From assembly GCF_001638985.1 (NCBI RefSeq), contig NW_017265135.1, positions 1,417,223 through 1,481,222 on the forward strand: a stretch of 64,000 nucleotides of DNA, in the 5' to 3' direction. Made by a program: the position numbers and the translations under genes. Within the stretch, counting starts at the first letter, position 1, and the number at the start of each line of letters is the position of its first letter. The DNA comes from Phycomyces blakesleeanus NRRL 1555(-). Taxonomy: Eukaryota > Mucoromycota > Mucoromycetes > Mucorales > Phycomycetaceae. Under the pieces are notes generated by a model. It was not told the origin of the DNA and did no database searches. It saw only the letters and a program-made list of their open reading frames with translations. Shown in pieces: positions 1 to 10,875 of the stretch.

Positions 1-554
1 GGATACTCTAATGCTACATTGATAGCCCAAGAAGCATCACCACATCTAAAGATTTTATATTTCATCATTACTTTCTTTGCTTGGTATCAATTCCACAAAA
101 CCCAATTTTTTTTTAAAAAAAAAATTACACCCTGGTACACATAAACAGACAAGTAGACAAACAGTCCTATAATATAATTATTGAGCTTACCCAACTTGTA
201 ACACATGTCTATCCAAAGAAGCCGTGTGTGCGTCAATCGGGCTACAAAATACACTAAAGAACGAAAAAGAACAAGGTTTAGGTCACCATGACAACCAAGC
301 AGGATACAAAAAAAAAATTATATAGTAGAGTAAAGAAAAAGAGAAAAAAAATCCCTATCTAAGTTTACTATCATCATAACCATCATCTCTACTTAACTAC
401 ACCCCACCTTATTCTCTTTGTTCATTAAAGTACAATATATAATTTTTCTCTTTATTCTATAGGTGGGTGAGTGTATACATAAGCAGCGATAATAATAAAC
501 AAACAAGCAAGCAAGCAAAAAATAAAAATAAAAATAAAATAAAAATTAAACACT
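1..554. other. AT-rich intergenic stretch at window start
   Basis: No gene is supported here. A T9-A10 homopolymer palindrome lies at 106-124, and further A- and T-rich low-complexity DNA follows. The plus-strand open frame beginning near 467 is lysine/asparagine-poor-complexity and overlaps the 3' end of the minus-strand gene, so it is judged a shadow. Confidence 0.5.
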
Positions 555-1526
555 TTACCCATCAAGTGCAAGCTGTACTAGTTCTTGCTTTACTGTCCAT
601 CGGTCAATACTTGGTGGTTCCAAGGAACAAGGCTCGATATCGTCATCTTCATAATCAAACAAACAGCCGTCTTTCATCAGGGCAGCAAAGTTTGGTGATG
701 CTGGTTGAGAGCAAAATACAGATGATGGACGTGAAGGTACAGGAGGGAGGTCACCCGAGATAAGAGATCCAATCGACTGTCGCTTCGAATATTGTTGAAT
801 GGATGGTAAAAGGTATAGACGACCAGAGTCTGACTGCTGTTGTTGCTGTTGTAAGAATTGTGGAGATTGTTGTTGATATTGGTCCATTTGTTGCTGTTGT
901 TGCTGCTGTTGTTGTAAACATTCGTGAGGATCTTCATGGCTCAGGGATGTGGTAGACGCGAGTGAAGAGCGGAGACGGTGTGGCCAATGAAAGCGTGGAT
1001 AGTGAGGATGTTTGCGACGTGCTTTTGACCAGAGTTCTCCAAGGCGTGATCTTTCTTTGGAGTCTCGTTGGTGGCAGGATGCTGATGAGAATTGGTCTTC
1101 TGACATGACTGACGAAGCATTTGTCTGCTGTGAGTTTCGACGCTCTGATGTGAGTGACAAGGTAAGGCTTTGTCGAGGCTGGTGGGGTTGACTTTGATTT
1201 TGGTTTTGGTTGGGACCGTGGCTGTAGCCGTAGTTGTGGCTATGGCTATGGCTATGGTTGTGGTTGTAGTTGTGGCTGTTAAAGATGTGTTGTCGGATAT
1301 AATCTTCATTTGATGTTGGACTAGATGCTACTGAGTTTGTGGAGAGGATAGGAGATGTTTGGATAGGGTTTGAATAGGATCTAAAGTCCTTTGTGCAGTC
1401 TTCGTTGGCACAGGAAGGGTTAATAAACACCTGTGGTGTGTCTGGAGATGTGCGATGGCTAAAGTATGATAGCCAGCCTAGTAACCAAGGTCGACTTTTT
1501 TGGTTTGGTTCATTTGAGCTCAACAT
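555..1526 (-). CDS. Gln/His/Ser-rich hypothetical protein
   Basis: A single open frame of 323 codons starts at the ATG at 1526 and ends just upstream of position 555. I do not recognise a domain. The protein has a basic, tryptophan-containing N-terminus, an alternating His/Asn/Ser tract around residues 80-105, two polyglutamine tracts around residues 200-235, and a Pro/Ser-rich C-terminal third ending in an acidic patch (DYEDDDIEP). The composition suggests a mostly disordered regulatory or scaffold protein. The low-complexity tracts are encoded by mixed codons, and the frame stays open for almost 1 kb in very AT-rich DNA, which supports real coding. No upstream or downstream intron was needed. 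Function is unknown, and an unseen extra exon is possible. Confidence 0.55.
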   Translation of the reverse strand: MLSSNEPNQKSRPWLLGWLSYFSHRTSPDTPQVFINPSCANEDCTKDFRSYSNPIQTSPILSTNSVASSPTSNEDYIRQHIFNSHNYNHNHSHSHSHNYGYSHGPNQNQNQSQPHQPRQSLTLSLTSERRNSQQTNASSVMSEDQFSSASCHQRDSKERSRLGELWSKARRKHPHYPRFHWPHRLRSSLASTTSLSHEDPHECLQQQQQQQQQMDQYQQQSPQFLQQQQQQSDSGRLYLLPSIQQYSKRQSIGSLISGDLPPVPSRPSSVFCSQPASPNFAALMKDGCLFDYEDDDIEPCSLEPPSIDRWTVKQELVQLALDG

Positions 1527-2168
1527 GATGGTAATGAAGCTCTCTTCTATTGTGTCTTGAATATCTACAATATATGTATAAAGAAGAAGAAGAAGGAAGA
1601 AGGAAGAAGAAGAAGATGATTTTGCTTAAACCAAACTAAAATAAATGTGTAATTGTTTTGACCCTAAAATATTTTAATTCTTGTCCCGATGACCACGGCT
1701 TTTTTTTTGTTTCTTTCTTTCTTGTGTTCAACAGTTTCATCTTTATATCCGTCGAACCACATGCTTTAAATAAATAACATATTATAGCATATAAAAGTAT
1801 ATATTTGAAAGCCTCTAATGTGGTGCCTTTATTTATTGTACGAATATTCTATACCTCAAACAAACAATACATGATACCAATATTGATTAGTCTTTGTTTA
1901 ATAAATAAATAAATATTATATATTAAATATATTAGCATTGAACTCATAAGTAACCCCCCCTTCAAAAGAAAGAAAGCTGCCAATCTATACTGAAATATAT
2001 ACATATATAAACATTCACAATTGTTTCTTTAATCACCAAACATCAAAGGGGTGGCTTCCATTTTCTGCATATATATATACTTATTTATTTAACATATATA
2101 CAAGCCACATACACACACAGATAGAGAGAGAGAGAGAGGGCTGTAGAGTAAATAATAAATATGGCTGA

Positions 2169-2208
<40 letters not shown>

Positions 2209-4825
2209 GTATATGTATATACAAAATATATTTAAAATACTTTGTAAAAGCATAATGATACTAATACATCTATATCCTTTCTCAGCCAAATTGTATAGAC
2301 ACTTCTTTAGAATCTATTATTAGAAACATTACCATTAAAAATACAATAAGACCAAGACAAAGAACAAGAGAAAGAGCAAGAAAGAATTGGAATTGGAATA
2401 GGGCTAATTATTTGGTGTATTATATTTATTTATTTGGACCTGATATTTCCAAGCTTAAATTTATACATATATAATATCATTTGTATGGGTGTGGGTGTAA
2501 AATAGTTTATTCAAACTTATGTATTTATTTGTTTGTTTGTTTTGCTTACTGAGTATTTCCCCTGTGCAAATCAAATATCAATAGATCAGTCATTTCAATA
2601 CAAGAAAAACTAAACGAATTGTTTGCATTTACTACTGCAATAGAATAATGTACAACCCTCTAACCTTGGTATTAATTCTCCTCTGTAATACTACAAACAA
2701 GCAAGCAAAAACAATATAAAGTCTTTTGATTTACTTGTAGGCCTTTGATCTTAACTTTAGCTTTGACTTTGATTTTGATTTTACTCTTAAAAAATGTCCT
2801 CATACACCTTTAGTTGATTTACTCGACCTCCTCATTGTCCTGTTGTTCAATTATGGCAATAAAAGTCTGTAATTTCCCTCATTCAACCACTTTAAAGAAT
2901 TGTATTGTAGTTGACTACGGAAAGAAAGAAATAAAGAAATATACTTCCTATCAGATTTTGCTTTAGGTTCTCCTACCAGATAAACACAAGCACAAAGGCA
3001 CAAGAACACAAAGATCCAAGGACACAAGGACACACACACACTATAATAAAAGCTCCACTTTAATAAAATTACAAACAAGGTTTGAATATTGCTATTTTAC
3101 TGATAGAATGAAGTGGGTTGACCAGATCCCAGCAAAGAAGATCAAATTAGAGAAGAGCAGACAAGGGAAAGGTATTGCCAATCAAAGAAACAGTAGCAAT
3201 TAGATTGACAACACACCTTTTTGTTTCTTCCCTTTGATAATATCACTTAATCATCAACTGTATATTTTGCTTTGATGATGATAATGATAAAATCAGTTCA
3301 GACTTTAAACAAAAAAAAATTCAACCGCCTTTCTAGATGCTACATTGCAAAATAAAGAAAAAAGGACTAGAGCTCCTATTGAATATATCTTACTTTTCTT
3401 TGACAACATTCAATACGGTAAAGTCTATTGGTCGAGTTCATTGGCTTTAATCAAGTCAAGTCATTATCGTACTGATTTGAAAGGACAATAAACCCGAGTA
3501 CCATCAATAACCGCCTTTCTTTCTTTCTGTTTTTAAAATAATAATAATTAAAGCTAATAAACCTTTACACAAACACAGACACTCTCTAAACGACGATCAT
3601 TATTATTATTTTTGGTCAATATTTGTACACACTGTGGGCTAAAACGGACAAAAACCAAAGAATAATTAATAATAATAATCTATAAGCATTCGTTTATTTT
3701 ATTCATTATTTTTGCAATAACATTAATTTTCAATAAAATCTTGAAGTACAACATCAGAGTCAGTTAGCTTGATTATAAAATTACAAATGATCCATTTTCT
3801 TTTCTCACCAATCCCAGTAGATAGCCCAAAACTATTGTGGCTTGTAGGTCTTGACTTCTTGTGTGCATGTGTGGCAAGTAATTATTGAAGTCATACATGA
3901 TAATTCACCTGATCTTGGGCTATGTGGAACAAGTTAATGACATTGAAGCCCTTGCGACCAGACGGGGCTTGACTTGGCTTAGCCTGGCTAGAATTAGCCA
4001 AACCTGGTGTGCCACCGATCGACGCCACATAAGTCCCAGAATTAGATTAAACCTAGTAAATGGGTCCATAAAAAAAAGTAATTGTAATCAGACATATCTG
4101 CATATAGATATAAATATAAATATAACAATAAAAAAGATAGGAAGAGATAATGATGAAGGAAGGAAAGAACCTTAATGGTTTTCTAGACAGTAAATAAATG
4201 ATTCATTTCTTTCTGTGTATAGATTAATCGGTAGATCCCTCTTTTAAAAATTCTTTTGCATAGACAACGGCATATTGCTTTATGTATGTATAGCAATACT
4301 TAAACAGGACTAGCAAGCTGTTAATGTAACATTTGAATATATATATATCATTCTGCATAATATACATCTTTAATAAAAAAATGGTTAATAATGAAACTGA
4401 ACTTGATAAAATAAGCTTAATATATTTTATACCACCAATTTATACAAACTAAAGTAAAGCCAAAGTGGCTTTCATAAAGATCTTTTTAATATAAAAAGAA
4501 TTATAAGAAGAAGAAGAAGAAGAAGAAAGAGCAGTAGCATCAGATTAAATATTGGGGTATTAAGGTATTGAGGTATTGAGTTTTTTTTTATATTGTTTAT
4601 ATATGCATATAGTTATTTATAACCCCAGACTATACTGAGCTTAATTAGATTTTGTAAACCGATATCCTGGTATACAAATAATTTCTCTTTTTGTTAAATT
4701 TTATGTTCGGTATTTTAATATACAATCTTTATCACTTTTTATTTTATTAGGACATTAAATATATTATTTTGGGTTTGTAGCGGAAGCAGATAAAAATAGA
4801 TCCCGAAACAGTTAAATTTGCTATA
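1527..4825. other. Long gene-poor, microsatellite-rich interval
   Basis: About 3.3 kb with no supported gene. It holds GAA-type purine runs near 1580-1615, a TA dinucleotide array at about 2170-2220, AAAT and TTTG short repeats, and a GAA array near 4505-4530. Small open frames on both strands consist of repeat translations and show no family resemblance. The minus-strand gene at 555-1526 would draw its promoter from the first few hundred bases. Confidence 0.5.
2169..2222. repeat. TA dinucleotide microsatellite
   Basis: An uninterrupted alternating TA run of about 35 bases is followed by TATATG units. A plain microsatellite, likely variable in length between strains. Confidence 0.85.
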
Positions 4826-4943
4826 TCGTGCCGTACTCTGCCGTGCCTTGCAGTGCAGTGCCGTGCCGTGCCGTACCTTGCCATGCCATGCCATGCCATA
4901 TAATGCCATATAATTCCATATAATGCCATGTAATGCCGTACGT
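4826..4943. repeat. Pentanucleotide-based minisatellite (ATGCC/GTGCC units)
   Basis: Runs of five-base units with consensus RTGCC, first GTGCC types and then ATGCC types, grade into longer ATATAATGCC decamer units. Read on the minus strand it gives a repetitive Arg/His/Tyr/Ala peptide that is an artefact of the repeat. The GC-richer units stand out from the surrounding AT-rich DNA. Confidence 0.8.
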
Positions 4944-5826
4944 TACTGTGCAAATTTGATATCTTTATAAACAATTAACATTTCTCTTATTCTTCTTCTC
5001 AACTAAACCTCATCTAGTTTTCCCAGTTATCTTATCGATCTTACTACGGTTTGATTCCTGATCAATTTCTCTCTGTGTAAAGGCAAAAAGTCTTGGATTT
5101 GGGTTTTTGTTTCATCTAGTCTTGTTTATATTTTAAAAAAAAGTAAAAAAATTCACTTTATGAAATAACGTTCTCTCTCCCTATTTGTTTTTGTTAATTT
5201 TTTTTTCTTTACAAAGTTAAAGTACACGACTATTGTACTGGATAATTAGTCTTATTTTTATATATATTTAAAAAGAAGATCTCAGACACCAAGTTATTGT
5301 TTAGTTGGAGTGTACAGTCAAAGTTTGATATAGTAGCAGTACCCAGGTGGAAATACTTTATTACGGGGTTTTCTAGGCCTTGCACACTGCAGCATGTATG
5401 CGACTCAATGAGAGCCGAGGAATAATTGAAATGAAATAAAAAGTAAAAGCCCTAAATATGAAGGGGAATATGTAAAGAAATAAATCAAGAAACAAAAAAA
5501 ATTAACAAGGCAGACCAAAAAAATACTAGTCCACCTAGAAGTAAAAGAGCACTGAAAAAACCCCCATTGAGGGGAAAAAGGGCTTGAGAAATATTAAACT
5601 AAAGTAAATCATACAGCTGGTAAGAATACTGGATAAATAGGCATATAAGAAATAATAAAAGGTCACAGAAAAATCAAGAATAAGTAACTAGAGGCTGATA
5701 GCACCAGGGTCTTTTTTTTGGGGGGGTCTCAACAGGGTCAAAAACTACAAAGATTAATTCCTTTTAGAAACTTGGACGATCCATTGATGAGTCCAGAATG
5801 TACAGCAACACCAGACCAAGTTGGTC
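4944..5826. other. Intergenic stretch without a recognised gene
   Basis: Nothing codes convincingly. A T-run followed by a G7 run lies near 5713-5727. Some sequence near 5770-5820 reads as a short Gly/Ser/Val-containing peptide on the minus strand, immediately downstream of the weak ORF at 5827-6171. It could be more of the same decayed gene. Confidence 0.35.
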
Positions 5827-6171
5827 CTACTGGGCACAGCTTCGGACGAATGAAAATTGTTGAGATTGGTGAGGAACGGCGGAGATTCCGGTCATAAGCT
5901 GAGAAAAGGGATTATCAGGAACAGGTTCTCTGGGAGGTAGTGGGATTCTGGGAGTAAGGATTTGTTTCTTAATACGAAATTTTACTGCAAAGTCGATGAA
6001 GATTTGACCATGAGCTTTTTCTTCTGGCGGGTTATAAGATGATGTAATTTCCAAAAAAAAAACATAACAAGACAAGACAAGACAGGACAAGACAAACAAA
6101 AACAGCCGCAAATTGCACCACGTACTAGGTGATTTGAAGGGCCTGAAGAGCATATCTTCCTTCAAAAGCAT
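5827..6171 (-). CDS. Possible small two-exon protein or gene relic
   Basis: Weakly supported. A minus-strand ATG at 6171 opens a short exon (6126-6171) with a GTACGT donor. An acceptor before 6023 restores frame into a second exon (5827-6023), giving about 80 residues. The second exon reads like real protein, with a hydrophobic/basic stretch (IFIDFAVKFRIKK) and a proline-rich stretch (TPRIPLPPREPVP). The intron contains an AAGAC-type tandem repeat. I do not recognise a family. The open frame continues downstream in a different phase, so this may be a fragment of a decayed gene rather than a working one. Confidence 0.25.
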   Translation of the reverse strand: MLLKEDMLFRPFKSPSTWCNLRLFLFVLSCLVLSCYVFFLEITSSYNPPEEKAHGQIFIDFAVKFRIKKQILTPRIPLPPREPVPDNPFSQLMTGISAVPHQSQQFSFVRSCAQ

Positions 6172-7032
6172 AATCTTCTCAATTCAATGGACAATAAAAG
6201 AAAACCAGACATAGTTGTTTGAACTCTTGTTTTAGACTCTCATTAAATAATACAGCTTACAATTCTGAGCTTTTAGTGTGTCCATCCCAACTATGTCTAC
6301 TTTTTCTGATTGTTTGCTCTAAAAACCCTGTTCAAAAAAGAATATTTTGTGCTTTATTGTTCATTGAATATAATTCTAATAAAATGAGAGGGGAGTGGGA
6401 GGGCGCGGCTTTAGGGTTCTAATGAAATTAGTTGTACATTTATTGACTTCCTAGTAAATCATTAATACAACCCCTAATATGATCTTACAAATATTAAAGA
6501 CATTTGTATTTAGAGATTAATAGTTTCACATTAAATGTGTAAAAGTTTCCTGAGTATCAACGTGGCTTATAAGAAAATAGTTAAACCCTCGTCATGTATA
6601 TATATATTATTAGTGAAACTGAACAAGGACTGAATTGGGAAGGGTGGGAGAGGGGGGGACTTTGGGAGTCATTATTTTAAATCTTTTTATTAGATAAAAA
6701 AAACGAATTAGTAAGCAATTGAGTTGATATCAAACACTCGGTTAGGTGAGTGTTCAAGATTTGTACATTTATGGGACATTTTAAGATTAGCGATTTAAAG
6801 GTTGATTCGTAATGAATACGTACACCTTCCCTCTGTGTTCAGAATATGCTCAAACCTCTTAAAGGTAATAGCATATTTTGCGACAAAGAGTACGCCTTAA
6901 AAAATATCTACCTACCTACCTACCTACCTACCTACCTATATACATACACACCTACCAATTTTACATTAAAACAAGAAAAACAAAGAATATGCTTAAGTTT
7001 GATAAGCCATTTTGTTTTTAGAAAAAATAATA
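6172..7032. other. Intergenic stretch with CTAC tetranucleotide array
   Basis: No supported gene. A CTAC tandem array lies at about 6907-6939 and accounts for the repetitive Thr/Tyr/Leu/Pro open frame seen there. Confidence 0.5.
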
Positions 7033-7042
7033 TATATAAATA
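7033..7042 (+). promoter_or_regulatory. Likely TATA element of first GST gene
   Basis: A TATATAAATA sequence lies about 70 bases upstream of the ATG at 7113. The second GST copy has a TATAAATA at nearly the same distance, which supports a shared core promoter design. Confidence 0.5.
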
Positions 7043-7112
7043 CTCAGTTCAGTAACCTTTTTGAAATTGTACCATACACTTTCTTTATTGCCTTACTACA
7101 CGTATCAACCCA

Positions 7113-8132
7113 ATGCAGTCAATTAAGCTCTATGATCTCGCACTCAACGACTTTGAGAAGAAGTGCGGGTCTCCTAATACCTTGAAAGCCCGTATTTCTT
7201 TAAACATCAAGGTAAATACAAAAAAAACCAGTATACATAATCCAAAAGCTACGAATATATATATATATATATTCTAATCAAGTATATATATATATACTTA
7301 TATGTATGTGTTTGTGTGTTTATAAAAGGGTATTCCATTTGACACTGTGTGGGTTCAACTTGGGGAGATCCCAACTGTAATTCCTAAATTGACGTAAGTC
7401 AAGTTACGCCATAATACACGCTATTCTTGCGTATTTTTCGTCTTTGAAGCATGACTGACAGCTAACATACGTTTTCTCCATTTTTCTTTCTTTTCTGCTT
7501 ATAGAAAGACCACCGAAACTCCAACTGTTCCCATTATTGTGGATACCAGTAAAAACCTTGTCATACAAGATTCGTGGAAAATTGCTCAGTACCTTGAGGC
7601 CACCTATCCTGACGCCCCCAGTCTTTTTCATGGAAATGAAGCTTTATACAAGGCTGCCCAAGAAAGCATTGATATGTTATCAATGCCTTTTTCCTGTCTT
7701 GTTATCGTGAATATAGCAAACAGAATTGGTGATGAAGCTGTCAAAAACGAGTTTAGAAAGACTCGTGAAGCCATGTTCGGAACTACTCTTGAGAACTTTG
7801 CCGGAAATCCAGAAGATAAAATTAAACTCGCCAATGAAGTACTGAAGGATATTAGAGCTAAACTAGCAAAGTCTGTTTACTTGTCTGGATCTAAAGGTAT
7901 GCGTTGCTAAGATACGCATTTAAATGGAAATATATAAATTTGACAATATATTTTCATTAATCAATTACTGTATTTTATTGTTTTAGTGGGATGGACTGAT
8001 GTTGTATGGCTTTCATACCTTGTGATGGTAGACGTTCTTAACCATGACGTCTTCCAAGCCAGAATATTGGATGGTGTTCCGGGCGATAATACTTTGAGGG
8101 AATGGTATGAGCGTATGGCCAAATACGTATAA
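7113..8132 (+). CDS. Etherase-type glutathione S-transferase, copy 1
   Basis: Exons 7113-7211, 7329-7393, 7505-7896 and 7987-8132 join in phase to 233 residues, a normal length for a soluble GST. The N-terminal thioredoxin-fold half (about residues 1-92) shows the YDLA start, SPNTLKARISL where the active-site helix lies, TPTVPIIVD, and the DSWKIAQYLEATYP signature that binds the gamma-glutamyl group. The C-terminal helical half ends in LREWYERMAKYV. The pattern fits the LigE/etherase-like fungal class. These enzymes conjugate or transfer glutathione to xenobiotic or lignin-type ethers, so a cytosolic detoxification role is inferred. The active-site position carries Ser rather than Cys. It forms a tandem pair with the gene at 8743 and shares every intron position with it. 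The substrate is unknown. Confidence 0.9.
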
Positions 8133-8672
8133 GTCAATATTAGTGATATCCAATATACTAGAATACAAATGTATTTTACTCTCTAAAAACAACATAAATT
8201 GAAAAATCTTTATTTCTTAAATTGTCCACGTTGAAATATATGATTTATGGCTGATATACTATTCATGAAATATACAATTAAAAGAAGATACAGTTGTGTA
8301 TAATCAATAATCAATGCTTCTTCGAAAACCAAAAACCCAATTAATAAAATAGACCTTGACCTTGATATAACATTGGTGTTCCAACTAGTAAAAGCCATGT
8401 TTGTTAAATTATATGTTCTTTCAAAAAGTTACATTAGTACTATAAGAACTTTGACTATTTGCTTACAAATCAATTGGCTTTTTTTTGTAAACACACACAC
8501 ACCCATACACAAGAGCATTGTATTACCGAATAAATGTCAATTTATCTTATTAGGCAAGGAATTAAGGTACAGAAAAGTAAGGATAAATGTATATGAAAGT
8601 AAACCAAACTGAAGCAAGACGAAATATAGTACATGCTACTCAAGTTGAAATAACGATTATACGCATCAAAAC
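8133..8672. other. Spacer between the two GST genes
   Basis: About 540 bases of AT-rich DNA holding the 3' region of copy 1 and the promoter of copy 2. Open frames here lack codon structure or any resemblance to the GST exons, so no extra GST fragment is seen. Confidence 0.5.
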
Positions 8673-8680
8673 TATAAATA
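8673..8680 (+). promoter_or_regulatory. Likely TATA element of second GST gene
   Basis: TATAAATA lies 63 bases upstream of the copy-2 ATG at 8743 and mirrors the arrangement in front of copy 1. Confidence 0.5.
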
Positions 8681-8742
8681 CAAATGGATTATTAACTTCA
8701 TATTCTTTAGTTTCTCACACCTCTTTACCATCTATCTACATT

Positions 8743-9744
8743 ATGTCTACGAAGCCTATCCAATTTTATGATCTCCGTCTTCCAGCTCTCGGAGAGAAAA
8801 GTTGGTCTCTAAATACCAACAAGACACGCTATACACTGAATATAAAGGTACCCCTCCATCATCCCCAGTGCTCAAGCAAAATATCAATATCAATATCAAT
8901 ATCAATATATATACCCACACTCATCCGACTTTTAACTAATACGTTTTAAACCACCTTTAGCGTCTTTCTTATGAAACAAAATGGGTTACTTTTCAAGAAG
9001 TTCATACTATAATTCCGGATATCACGTAAGTCTATATTTTATTTTACTATATTATCACTGTAAAGCGCGCATGTATATATATACACACATATAGTTACTA
9101 ATCTCATCATTATTCTTTACTCTTACAGCAAGACTGGCGAGACTCCTACTGTACCTGTAATTATAGATGTTGAGAAAAACAAGATTATTCAGGATTCTTT
9201 CGAAATTGCAAAGTATTTGGAAGCCACATATCCCGAAACCCCTAGTGTATTCCATGGAAACGAGCAGCTACACACATCTATCCAAAAGACATTAGATATT
9301 GGCCTGAATCTTAATCTCACCTGTATTGTTGGATTAAAAATATTCGAGGCATACGGCGATGAGGCCTCGCAGGCCAAGTTCAAAAAGGATTGTGAATTCA
9401 AATTTGGAATGTCACTAGAGCAGCTTACAGGAAATCCAGAGGATCGCATTAAGGCAGTTCAAGATGTATTGAAAGACTTCAGAAAGACTCTGGCAGAGAC
9501 TCCTTATTTGACTGGATCTGAAGGTACCGTATTGGCTATTAAAAACTATTGTATCTGTTATTTTTATTACTTAACACTGTTTTAATATTCACTTCTAGTT
9601 GGATGGGCCGACATTGTATTGGCTTCTCAATTGAGGATCGTGGACGCTATCGATTACGAATTATTTGTTTCCAGAATATTGGATGATGCAAACAGAGGAA
9701 AGTCTTTAAGAGAATGGTATGAACGCATGTCTGTGTACGCATAG
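8743..9744 (+). CDS. Etherase-type glutathione S-transferase, copy 2
   Basis: Exons 8743-8847, 8961-9025, 9129-9523 and 9599-9744 give 236 residues. Exons 2 and 4 have exactly the same lengths as in copy 1 (65 and 146 bases), and all three introns keep the same phases, so the pair arose by tandem duplication. Conserved features include the FYDLRLPALG start, TPTVPVIIDVEK, QDSFEIAKYLEATYP and the C-terminal LREWYERM. The helix after the first strand differs strongly (KSWSLNTNKTRYTL instead of the SPNTLKARISL type). The residues contacting glutathione thiol and substrate have therefore diverged, and specificity may differ. A cytosolic glutathione-dependent transferase is inferred. Its true donor and substrate are not known. 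Confidence 0.9.
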
Positions 9745-10764
9745 ACTGTAATTCATACAATAAACTGTTTGCAATAATGAGTATATATATACACTCTATT
9801 TTTATTATTGAAATTATCTTGGCTTTGACTTTACTATCAAATACTCCTTCGAATGATCTATTATGAGAAGCCAATGGCTTTTTACTTTTAAATACGTGGT
9901 GTAAAACAGTATAATATGCGATCTTTCTTTTTTGCAATATTGTGAGGGTCAATACCAACGGTCATAGTAATTTCTATTTATTTCACCAAATTAATTCAGA
10001 GTAACTACCTTTCTGCTTTTCACACCCTAGCTTATTTACTTTTACTTAACAGCAGTATAGCACCATTGAAAGCGCATTTAGTTTAAGCAATACGTTATAC
10101 CTTGAAGAGTTATTGAATTCATCACTAAAACGAAGATTTGTTAAATAAAAATGCTTATTTTGATCAAAATGGAAGATTAAATACAGACATGTTAAGTAGT
10201 GTTTTTAAATGTGTGAATAAATTGATGGTGTGCATCGTAATCCGTATTTAAATGCTGTTTGACATGGTTTCCTCAAATAATTGATCAAAATTACATCAAT
10301 CGCCTGATACAGTAGTATATTGTAGCTTTGGTTTTTTTATTACTATCACTATATTAAAAACAAATATAGAAAGTTAACAGGGAAAGGACTAAAAGTCTCA
10401 AAATTAAGATCACTATATTGAGCATTGGCTGTAGTAGTGATTTAATATAACTTTAATGCTTATCTTTTTTTTCCTTCCTTTCTTTTTGTTCCACTTCAAC
10501 TATAAACAGCCTCTTTCGACTTAATGTGCTACCTACAAGTCATCACAGAGATAATTATATATTTCTCTCTCTATCTCTCTTTTATGCTCTTGTAAAGTTA
10601 CTGCCAACTGCTTGTGGCAAGAATATATGTTTGACAAAACATCGAATTGGATAACAGATTTTGATATTAATAATCTAATCATGAGAAAATAATGTACTCA
10701 ACAGCCACAATGTACACATCGGACAAGATCCGAGTGTGGCTGAGGATGATAGTATATATATATT
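9745..10764. other. Intergenic region between GST pair and F-box gene
   Basis: About 1 kb of AT-rich DNA with no supported gene. It contains a C/T-rich stretch at about 10465-10600, of the kind found near fungal transcription starts, and a TATATATAT run near 10752 upstream of the F-box gene. Confidence 0.5.
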
Positions 10765-10875
10765 ATGTTTTTGATACTCGTAATAGCACACGTACACATG
10801 TATGCAAACAATCAAAAAATTATAAACCTGGTTTCTACTCTTCTTTCTACTATTTTCTACTCTTTTAATAATACT

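Noticed and set aside
2089..2289. Minus-strand open frame of 66 codons rich in Tyr and Ile
   Set aside because: It is the translation of the TA microsatellite and adjacent CA/GA repeats.
3885..4175. Plus-strand open frame of 96 codons
   Set aside because: The first part looks mildly protein-like, but the rest is Asn/Ile/Lys repeat translation, with no splice continuation or family match.
4747..4974. Minus-strand open frame with Arg/His/Tyr/Ala repeats
   Set aside because: Product of the RTGCC minisatellite. A repetitive peptide from a pentamer repeat is not evidence of a gene.
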